Source: an uncultured Ruminococcus sp. (GTDB taxonomy: Bacteria; Bacillota; Clostridia; Oscillospirales; Acutalibacteraceae). From it: DNA of 5,643 nucleotides. The stretch is taken from positions 1 through 5,643 of the forward strand of contig CACYBZ010000120.1 in NCBI GenBank assembly GCA_902772795.1, in the 5' to 3' direction. Below the pieces are notes generated by a model that was given only the letters and a program-made list of their open reading frames with translations, was not told the origin of the DNA and made no database searches. Shown here piece by piece: positions 1 to 5,643 of this stretch. A program made the position numbers and the translations under genes. How positions within the stretch are numbered: position 1 is the first letter of the stretch; the number at the start of each line of letters is the position of its first letter.

Positions 1-1748
1 ATAACAGAAGTACCCGATTGCTTTGCTATAATTTTGCCTGTGCTGTATACTCTGACAACATCAGGATTACTGCTTGTCCATTTGTAAGACGTTGCGGAAT
101 TTGTCGGAGAAAGTGTTTTGGTAAACGTATAAGAGGATTTCGCTTTGATGGTGAGTGTATCTTTGTCAAGCGTAATACTTTCAGGAGCTTTCTTGACATT
201 GACTTTACAGGTTGTTGTTTTTCCGTCGAATGTGGTTGCGGTAATCATTACCGTACCTGTTTTCTTGCCTGTAACAACGCCGTTGGCATCAACCGTGGCA
301 ATTTTCTTGTCGCCCGTACTCCATTTGACATTCTGCACAGCGTCGGACGGAGTAACCGTTGCCTTGAGTGTATACTTCTGACCTACGCCGATATTTACTG
401 CTGTCTTGTTCAACACAATACTTTCTGTAGGGATAACCGTCATTTTTTCCAGTACAGTATCCTCCAAAGTATTTTTCATGATGTCGGCAATATCATGATG
501 TCCCTGTGCGTTGGGGTGGGGGTCAAAGTTACATTCGTTGCTGATACCATAAACATCGACAAATACACAGTCGTTTTCGTCAGCAATGGTCTGTAATTTT
601 TCGTTCAGAGAAAGCAAAGACGGTTCAATATTCTTTCCTGCAAGAAGATACTGCATAGGATAGGCAATTTCTTCAGAAACAATCGTCAGTAATTTTTTCA
701 TCTGCTCTGTTTTCTGCTGTTTGATTTTTGCCACACGCTGTTTCAGTTCGGCAATATGCTGTGAACAGTCTGTCACTTTTTCTTCTGTTTCATCGTCAGA
801 TAATACTTTTACGGTTTCTTCTGTATCCAGTGGCTGTCCGCAGACTTCTTCGGCAGCTCTGGTAAAGATGTTCTTCACAACGGTAACCATATCGTAAAGC
901 TGTCCGTCACAGACCAGAGAGTTACCGTAAGGGTTGAACATACCAATCAGTGCGATATCGGTATCACTGTTCAGGGTCTTGACAGCGTCAACGACTTTCT
1001 TTACATTTTCGGCTGATTTTTCAACATAACTGTCTGTATCATTGACAAGACTGCTCAGATAAGTCGCTGCTTCTGTAATGGTTTCATAGGTGATGTTGTC
1101 TTTATTTTTTTCAATGATACTCTTTCCTGCACCGATAGCTGTTTCACTGTCAAATCCTGCAACGGTCAGTATCAGTGAACAACCTGCTGCCTGCAAAACA
1201 GGGTTTTCATTTGCTATCATCGGCATAAGCATTTCCAGAACAATATCATTTCCGCCAAGCTGTATGCTTACCAGTTCCGCTTCGGGAAGATACTGCACAA
1301 AAAAGTCATGATATTTGCTCATTGCCTGAATGCCATACTCTCCCAGAAAACCTCCCACAACGGCAGCTGCCATTTCACTGTGGAAATCTTCGCTGAGAAT
1401 AGCCTGTGCAACATCTTCCGCACGGAAACCTGTTGTGGAAAGATTGGTGGCGGTTGTGGCATACCCTCTTTCCTCTCCCCACTGTGCAAGATATGTGCCG
1501 AAAACCTGTGCATAAGCGTCCTGTACGGGATTGGCAATCAGATCTTCCGTAATCACGAATGCGGGGTCAGCCATCATTGATGCTGCTGTACCGTCACTCG
1601 ATAACCCGAAACCTGCCGCAATACTGTCACCCAAAGCAACATAATCATAGGTTCTGGCGGGTTGTTCTTCTGCCGTAGCGATAAGAGAAGCTGAACTGCC
1701 CAGCATGACAGCGGATAATGCTACAGCCAGAATTTTTCTGCATTTCAT
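1..1748 (-). CDS. Secreted SGNH/GDSL-family hydrolase with Ig-like repeats, second copy; 3' end cut off by window edge
   Basis: The minus-strand frame is open from an ATG at 1748 to the left edge without a stop, giving 582 complete codons; the paralogue upstream implies a full length near 600. Seen: a signal peptide (MKCRK, hydrophobic core about 6-24, likely signal peptidase I cut after A26 in ATA/EEQ). SGNH blocks follow: GDS with Ser42, block II NLSTTG with Gly107, block III GGND at 165-168, and a DPHP motif with Asp409 and His411. Two Big_2-like domains occupy about 440-520 and 521 to the end. A long insertion lies between blocks III and V, with a charged, probably helical stretch at about 320-355. 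Known of the family: Ser-His-Asp esterases or acyl hydrolases of varied substrate. Inferred: an extracellular esterase; the substrate is unknown. All four blocks are present, so it looks catalytically competent. The start is supported by an AGGAGGT site. No dockerin or sortase motif is visible, though the last residues are missing. Confidence 0.9.
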   Translation of the reverse strand, partial: MKCRKILAVALSAVMLGSSASLIATAEEQPARTYDYVALGDSIAAGFGLSSDGTAASMMADPAFVITEDLIANPVQDAYAQVFGTYLAQWGEERGYATTATNLSTTGFRAEDVAQAILSEDFHSEMAAAVVGGFLGEYGIQAMSKYHDFFVQYLPEAELVSIQLGGNDIVLEMLMPMIANENPVLQAAGCSLILTVAGFDSETAIGAGKSIIEKNKDNITYETITEAATYLSSLVNDTDSYVEKSAENVKKVVDAVKTLNSDTDIALIGMFNPYGNSLVCDGQLYDMVTVVKNIFTRAAEEVCGQPLDTEETVKVLSDDETEEKVTDCSQHIAELKQRVAKIKQQKTEQMKKLLTIVSEEIAYPMQYLLAGKNIEPSLLSLNEKLQTIADENDCVFVDVYGISNECNFDPHPNAQGHHDIADIMKNTLEDTVLEKMTVIPTESIVLNKTAVNIGVGQKYTLKATVTPSDAVQNVKWSTGDKKIATVDANGVVTGKKTGTVMITATTFDGKTTTCKVNVKKAPESITLDKDTLTIKAKSSYTFTKTLSPTNSATSYKWTSSNPDVVRVYSTGKIIAKQSGTSV

Positions 1749-1753
1749 AGTAA

Positions 1754-1760
1754 ACCTCCT
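1754..1760 (-). promoter_or_regulatory. Ribosome binding site of the second hydrolase gene
   Basis: The minus strand reads AGGAGGT five bases before the ATG at 1748. It is a near-perfect Shine-Dalgarno match and fixes this start, which is also the one that gives a complete signal peptide aligned residue for residue with the paralogue. Confidence 0.85.
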
Positions 1761-1778
1761 GAAATTTATTTTATTATA

Positions 1779-1814
1779 TTGGCGGACAGATAGATAAAAC
1801 TATTTGCCCGCCAA
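1779..1814 (-). terminator. Strong intergenic hairpin between the two hydrolase genes (attenuator, weak terminator or processing site)
   Basis: In the minus-strand RNA the arms UUGGCGGGCA and UGUCCGCCAA form a 10-bp stem with one G-U wobble. A single A/C mismatch is followed by a further 4-bp stem (AUAG/CUAU) closing a six-base loop UUUUAU. The sequence after the stem is A/U-rich but has no run of U, so this is not a classical intrinsic terminator. It lies 23 bases after the stop of the first hydrolase and 30 bases before the start of the second. It could cause partial termination, protect the 3' end of the upstream message, or set different expression of the two paralogues. The structure is seen in the sequence; the role is inferred. 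Confidence 0.6.
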
Positions 1815-1837
1815 CAAAATACGATTATTTTTTTCTG

Positions 1838-3634
1838 TTATTTAACGGTTACCGTACAGCTTGCTGTTTTGCCGTTATGGGTAGTAACGGTAATGACAGT
1901 TGTTCCTGCTTTCTGAGTAACGATTTTACCATTACTGTACACTTTGGCAACTTCGGGATTACTGCTTGTCCATTTATAGGAGGTTGCACAGTTTGTCGGA
2001 GAAAGTGTCTTGGTAAAGGTATAGGTTGTTTTTTCTTTCAGATTCAGTGTTGTCTTGTTGAGGGAAATGCTGTCGGGAGCTTTTTTGACATTGACTTTAC
2101 AGGTCGTTGTTTTTCCGTCAAAAGTCTTTGCGGTAATCGTGACTGTACCCGTTTTTTTACCTGTAACAACACCGTTGGCATCAACCGTAGCCAGTTTCTT
2201 ATCGCTTGTTGTCCACTCTACTGTCTGAACAGCGTCTGACGGTGTAACGGTGGATTTCAATGTATATTTCTGTCCTACACCGATATTAACCGCTGTCTTA
2301 TTGAGGGTAATACTTTCGGTGGGAGTAACCACCATTTTCTTTTCAACAACGGGTGTCAGTGCAGCTTCCATAAATTCAGCGATTTCCCTGTGTCCCTGTG
2401 CTTTGGGGTGAGGGTCAAGGTTACATTCGTTGCTGATATCGTAAACATCAACATATGTGGCATTTTCTTCAACAGCGATGTTCTGTAACTTTTCATTTAA
2501 AGACTTCATCTGCGGTTCGACATTCTTGCCTGCAATGAGATACTGCATAGGATAAGCAATTTCTTCCGAAACAGTTGCCAGCATCGATTTCATTTTTGCC
2601 TGACTCTGCTGTTTTATCTTCTTGGTAAGTCTGCTTAATTCAGCAACATGCTGTGAACATTCTTCCGCTTTTTCTTCTGCTTCTTCTACGGGCAACAATT
2701 CTACTTCATCAGTATCTAATTTCTGACCGCATATTTCTTCTGCTGCTTTGGTAAAGATTTCCTGAATAATGGTAGACATATCATAGGTCTTGCCATCGTA
2801 TACCAGAGAATTACCATAAGGATTGAACATACCGATTATCGCAATATCTGTATCGCTGTTGACAGTTTTTACCGCCTTGATAACATCATGTACATGATTT
2901 GCCGAATCAGTAACATAGGACTCTGCATTTTTCTGAATACCGCTTAAATAATCTGCTGCTTCCACAAAGTTCTGATAAGTCAGCTTATCCTTGTTGTTGT
3001 TCAGTACCTGTAAACCGCCACCTACGGCAATTTTAGCATCGCAACCAAACAGCATCAGCATAAGTGATGTACTTGTTGCCTGCAAGACAGGATTTTCAGA
3101 GGTGCTCATAGGTACCAGTATACCCATAACAATGTCATTTCCGCCAAGCTGAACACTGACTAAATCCGCCTTTGTCAGATATTTCGTGTAAATATCATGA
3201 TAGTTGCTCAACGGTGCACTTGATCCCTGACCAACGAAATATTCCAGAATCCATGTGGCAATGCCGCCTTTATAACCTTCTGTCAGAATGGTCTGTTCCA
3301 CGTCCTGAGCACGGTAAGCAGTGGAAGATAAGTTTGTCGCTGTTGTGGTATACCCTCTCTGACTACCCAGTTCTTCAAGATAATTACCGAAAACCTGTGC
3401 ATAAGCGTCTTTTACAGGATTGGCAATCAAATCTTCAGACAGAATCAGGGCACGGTCGGAAGTTAATACGTCCCCGGTATATTCCAGACCGAAACCTGCG
3501 GCAATACTGTCACCCAAAGCAACATAATTATAGGTTTTGGCGGGTTTGCTGTCTTCTGCCACAGCCACTACGCAGGCGATATTGCCAATCATAATCGCTG
3601 AAAGGGCAACGGCAAGAATTTTTTTCAGTTTCAT
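1838..3634 (-). CDS. Secreted SGNH/GDSL-family hydrolase with two C-terminal Ig-like (Big_2-type) domains, first copy
   Basis: This 598-residue protein is probably an extracellular ester or acyl hydrolase of unknown substrate. Seen: a signal peptide (MKLKK, hydrophobic core about 6-25, likely cut after A26 in AVA/EDS). Cys21 is not in a good lipobox, since Asn is at -3. SGNH block I is GDS with Ser43, block III is GGND at 164-167, GMFNPYG lies at 268-274, and DPHP gives Asp407 and His409. Block II reads NLSSTA, with Ala106 where the family and the paralogue have Gly. The catalytic part covers about 430 residues, roughly twice the usual 200, because of a large insertion between blocks III and V that includes a charged helical stretch at about 316-355. 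Two Ig-like domains follow at about 437-518 and 519-598; the protein ends there with no dockerin, LPXTG or SLH segment, so retention at the surface is not evident. It starts 19 bases after the ligase stop, so the two are likely one transcript. The GMFNPYG motif recalls YpmR-like SGNH proteins, a tentative comparison. Confidence 0.92.
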   Translation of the reverse strand: MKLKKILAVALSAIMIGNIACVVAVAEDSKPAKTYNYVALGDSIAAGFGLEYTGDVLTSDRALILSEDLIANPVKDAYAQVFGNYLEELGSQRGYTTTATNLSSTAYRAQDVEQTILTEGYKGGIATWILEYFVGQGSSAPLSNYHDIYTKYLTKADLVSVQLGGNDIVMGILVPMSTSENPVLQATSTSLMLMLFGCDAKIAVGGGLQVLNNNKDKLTYQNFVEAADYLSGIQKNAESYVTDSANHVHDVIKAVKTVNSDTDIAIIGMFNPYGNSLVYDGKTYDMSTIIQEIFTKAAEEICGQKLDTDEVELLPVEEAEEKAEECSQHVAELSRLTKKIKQQSQAKMKSMLATVSEEIAYPMQYLIAGKNVEPQMKSLNEKLQNIAVEENATYVDVYDISNECNLDPHPKAQGHREIAEFMEAALTPVVEKKMVVTPTESITLNKTAVNIGVGQKYTLKSTVTPSDAVQTVEWTTSDKKLATVDANGVVTGKKTGTVTITAKTFDGKTTTCKVNVKKAPDSISLNKTTLNLKEKTTYTFTKTLSPTNCATSYKWTSSNPEVAKVYSNGKIVTQKAGTTVITVTTHNGKTASCTVTVK

Positions 3635-3640
3635 GCTGAA

Positions 3641-3648
3641 ACCTCCTT
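3641..3648 (-). promoter_or_regulatory. Ribosome binding site of the first hydrolase gene
   Basis: The minus strand reads AAGGAGGT six bases before the ATG at 3634, an almost ideal Shine-Dalgarno site. It sits within the 19-base gap after the ligase stop codon, leaving no room for a separate promoter and supporting co-transcription. Confidence 0.88.
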
Positions 3649-3653
3649 AAAGA

Positions 3654-5525
3654 TTATTTTATTTCATCTTTACTTATCTTTGTACGGGTGGTTGTACCGT
3701 TCTCCGAATAGTTGACCAAGTAAAGATAATTTTCATCACAGGGAGCATAATAGCCCTCGTAATCATGAGCCAGCAAGATATAATCTCTTTTGCTGGTAAC
3801 TTCACCGAGTTCAAATTCATTGTAGAATTTAATCGCTTTAAGAGGATATTTCTGACAGAAATACTCGATTAATTCTGCTTTTGGTGTGGTACAGTTACGG
3901 TCAAGAATAATCTGTCCGACAACATCATGACCGCCCTTGTCATTTTTGAATGCACTGATTTCCCATTCCAGAATCGGGTCTGCTTTGTCCAGAGAATATT
4001 CAATCATGAACAGATATACTCTTTCGCCTTTTTCGTTGACGTAGGAATCTGACGCACGACCTAAAATATTGTACGACCCGTCTGCGTGTCTTACAGCGAT
4101 ATCTCCTGTAACACCCCATTTTGTACCGTTTTCGTCAATGTACCATCTTTGTGCCGTTGCTTCGGGATTATCAAGATAACGGTCAGCGGCAGCAGGAGAT
4201 GTGGCGTGAATATTTCCCAGTACTTCATTTTCCGTAATCAGATTACCGTTATCATCAACCAGCTTGACGTGAACATGAGGTTCCAGAGGAAGACCTGTTT
4301 CATTGGTTTTGGTTTTTTCGTCCATAAAGTAGGTAACCAGAGTTACACCACCTTCTTCACTGGCACCGCCTCCCAGTGAAAAGCGGATTTTACAGCCGTT
4401 GGCTTTCAGCCATTTGTCAATCTTATAGACAGAACTTTTCGTAACAGGTTCACCGCCCGAAGCAGGACGTGTCAGATTGACAAGGGCATCAGGAGCGATA
4501 ACCCCCTGTTTTACCGCTGACAGGAAGAAACTTGCTGTTGCGATAACATTGTTGCACTTTGTTGCGGATAAATCTCTGGCAAAGGCATTTTTATTGTAAA
4601 TCGGCTGAGGAACCAATGTACCGCCTCTTGCCAATGTCATGATGGCACAACATCTTTCACCTGTCATATGGGTCATGGGAATGGCCTGGAAACAACGTTC
4701 ACCGACATAATTCTGTGTGTTCAGTCCTGCGTGCATTTCGACATAGGCATCTAATGAGTATTCTTTATAAACAACACATTTCGGATTGCCTGTTGTACCG
4801 CTCGTATAATAATAACTGATATCACGGTCTAAATCGGTAGGGCCGTAAGGAAGCGGAATATCACTTTTTTCGCCTGCTTTTTTCAGGTCATCAAGTCTGA
4901 TAAACTCTACTCCCTTTATCTTGTCCAGATTCATCAGACAGTGCATAATCTGATTGATGTCAAAGACTTCCTGCATTTTCTTGGGCATGTCGGACGTATC
5001 CATAAACATTCCCTTTTTCTCCTCGGGAAGATAGTCGTCAAGGCTCATCACGATGACTTTTTCAATATTGCTGTTTTCCAGATGGTCAACAAAGTAGGGT
5101 AAAAAAGCGTCCAGTGTAACAATAATTTTAGAGTTCTTGTCTGAGGTGTAAAGGTCAAAATCGTTTTTCAGAAACAGGAAGCTGACATTGTTACTGATGG
5201 CATTGATAAAGTTGCAGGCAAACAGCAACATAAGATTTTCGACACTGACAGGCATACAAAGCGTAACCACATCGCCCTCTTTAACGCCTGCCAGCAGTAA
5301 TGCCCTTGCATAGGCATCTCTTAAAGCGGGAAGCTCTCTGTAAGTAATGACTGTCCCGAAAAAGTCGAACGCTTCACCATCAAGGTTATCCTGATTGAAA
5401 GTCATAACGGTATCAAAAATGTTCATGTTGTAGATGGGTACACCGTTAATCACACGGTCTACTTCAGCCCATTCGGGAAATTTTCTTTTAATGTCGGCGG
5501 TATTGATAGTTGTCGGTTTTCTCAT
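3654..5525 (-). CDS. Adenylate-forming ligase of the ANL superfamily (AMP-binding acyl-CoA synthetase-like), substrate unknown
   Basis: This 623-residue cytoplasmic enzyme has no signal peptide. The family activates a carboxylic acid with ATP to an acyl-AMP, usually followed by transfer to CoA or a carrier protein. Seen: an N-terminal FGTVITYREL start at 55-64; the A3 phosphate-binding loop TSGTTGNPK at 241-249; an A4-like THMTG at 285-289; GGE at 357-359; A7 TGD at 473-475; the A8 hinge with GR at 489-490 and GERVYLFMIE at 500-509; and a probable A10 catalytic Lys579 in VTSKRD. The A5 region, normally YGxTE, reads GGASEE at 386-391, so the aromatic residue that packs on adenine is missing at this position. 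The length is slightly above the usual 500-600, with about 35 residues after A10 rich in Tyr and Asn and unlike a known domain. It is first in an apparent operon with the downstream secreted hydrolases. The substrate cannot be read from sequence; medium- or long-chain acyl, aryl or amino acids all remain possible. Confidence 0.9.
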   Translation of the reverse strand: MRKPTTINTADIKRKFPEWAEVDRVINGVPIYNMNIFDTVMTFNQDNLDGEAFDFFGTVITYRELPALRDAYARALLLAGVKEGDVVTLCMPVSVENLMLLFACNFINAISNNVSFLFLKNDFDLYTSDKNSKIIVTLDAFLPYFVDHLENSNIEKVIVMSLDDYLPEEKKGMFMDTSDMPKKMQEVFDINQIMHCLMNLDKIKGVEFIRLDDLKKAGEKSDIPLPYGPTDLDRDISYYYTSGTTGNPKCVVYKEYSLDAYVEMHAGLNTQNYVGERCFQAIPMTHMTGERCCAIMTLARGGTLVPQPIYNKNAFARDLSATKCNNVIATASFFLSAVKQGVIAPDALVNLTRPASGGEPVTKSSVYKIDKWLKANGCKIRFSLGGGASEEGGVTLVTYFMDEKTKTNETGLPLEPHVHVKLVDDNGNLITENEVLGNIHATSPAAADRYLDNPEATAQRWYIDENGTKWGVTGDIAVRHADGSYNILGRASDSYVNEKGERVYLFMIEYSLDKADPILEWEISAFKNDKGGHDVVGQIILDRNCTTPKAELIEYFCQKYPLKAIKFYNEFELGEVTSKRDYILLAHDYEGYYAPCDENYLYLVNYSENGTTTRTKISKDEIK

Positions 5526-5530
5526 AAATA

Positions 5531-5537
5531 CTCCTTT
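5531..5537 (-). promoter_or_regulatory. Ribosome binding site of the ligase gene
   Basis: The minus strand reads AAAGGAG five bases before the ATG at 5525. It supports this start, which also places the first recognisable family motif at a normal distance from the N-terminus. Confidence 0.8.
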
Positions 5538-5606
5538 ATCATATTTTCTGCGTTTCGGATATTCTTACCAAGGATTGTCAATAAAAAGATATCACCTTTC
5601 AAAGAC

Positions 5607-5635
5607 ATTATACCGTATAGCATCGGCAGATGTTT
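5607..5635 (-). promoter_or_regulatory. Candidate promoter of the ligase-hydrolase operon
   Basis: A perfect TATAAT lies at 5607-5612 on the minus strand, which would put the transcript start near 5600 and give a leader of about 75 bases. The -35 position at a 17-base spacing reads AAACAT (5630-5635), a poor match to TTGACA, so an activator or another arrangement may be needed. The TATAAT overlaps a short palindrome, TATAC-G-GTATA (5609-5619), which could be an operator half or chance. The window ends a few bases upstream, so further control sites may be cut off. Confidence 0.4.
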
Positions 5636-5643
5636 GAAAAACA

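Larger units (their letters stand above)
1..3634 (-). repeat. Tandem duplication of the secreted hydrolase gene (unit about 1.89 kb)
   Basis: The genes starting at 3634 and 1748 align over their full visible length with the same domain order, and the second is longer by a net two codons, gained near the N-terminus. Identity is highest in the Ig-like part: the first Ig domain shows about ten differences in 82 residues by eye, and identical DNA runs persist, such as at 193-211 and 2085-2103. The two Ig domains within one protein are much less alike than the matching domains of the two proteins. The duplication therefore copied an already complete two-Ig gene. The copies are in direct orientation, as expected for unequal crossing-over. 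Confidence 0.88.

Noticed and set aside
18..596. Open plus-strand frame of 192 codons, and a similar one at 1877-2239, both Cys/Phe-rich
   Set aside because: They lie antisense to matching Ig-like parts of the two hydrolase genes and resemble each other only because the real genes are duplicated. Neither has a ribosome binding site or recognisable domain.
1090..1580. Several overlapping short frames on both strands inside the second hydrolase gene
   Set aside because: They are all inside a coding region whose own frame aligns residue by residue with its paralogue. They are shadows.
1838..2330. Possible dockerin, sortase or S-layer anchor at the hydrolase C-terminus
   Set aside because: The protein ends directly after the second Ig-like domain; no calcium-loop repeat, LPXTG or SLH motif is present.
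3570..3576. Cys21 in the first hydrolase as a lipoprotein attachment site
   Set aside because: The residues before it are N-I-A, lacking Leu or similar at -3, and the paralogue has Ser there while both share a good signal peptidase I site after Ala26.
3172..3594. Open plus-strand frame of 140 codons
   Set aside because: It is antisense to the conserved N-terminal hydrolase domain, has no ribosome binding site, and its composition is that of a shadow frame.
5576..5581. Perfect TTGACA on the minus strand in the ligase leader
   Set aside because: No -10 lies at 16-18 bases; the nearest candidates are 11 bases (GAATAT) and 32 bases (TATGAT) away. Taken as chance in an AT-rich leader.

Overview
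The window holds three genes, all read from the minus strand, in transcription order from high to low coordinates. They are a cytoplasmic adenylate-forming (ANL / AMP-binding) ligase at 5525-3654, a secreted SGNH/GDSL-type hydrolase with two C-terminal bacterial Ig-like (Big_2-type) domains at 3634-1838, and a close paralogue of that hydrolase starting at 1748. The third gene runs off the left edge of the window; by comparison with its paralogue only about 18 codons and the stop are missing. The plus strand shows no convincing gene, and no stretch longer than about 120 bases lies outside the three genes. There are no RNA genes, insertion sequences, CRISPR arrays or phage signals that I can see.

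The sequence suggests a moderately AT-rich Gram-positive Firmicute, most likely a gut or rumen clostridium of the Ruminococcus/Oscillospiraceae kind. The grounds are strong AGGAGG ribosome binding sites five to six bases before each start, short lysine-rich signal peptides of the MKxxKILAVALSA type, secreted enzymes carrying Big_2 repeats, and overall protein style. This placement is by general resemblance, not by a marker gene.

Layout: bases 5526-5643 are the leader of the ligase, with a TATAAT box and a poor -35. The ligase stop and the first hydrolase start are only 19 bases apart, so these two are almost certainly co-transcribed. The two hydrolases are separated by 89 bases that contain a strong hairpin (1779-1814) without a U-tract, so the second hydrolase may be expressed at a different level.

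How the genes may work together is inference. The hydrolases should act outside the cell on an ester or acyl-bearing substrate, while the ligase acts inside on a carboxylic acid, usually to make an acyl-AMP and then a thioester. One economical model is that the secreted enzymes release a carboxylic acid that is taken up and activated by the ligase. Nothing in the window (no transporter, carrier protein or thioesterase) proves this link. The points most worth following are the tandem duplication of an unusual long SGNH enzyme with a large insertion, the different block II residue in the two copies, and the altered A5 motif of the ligase.
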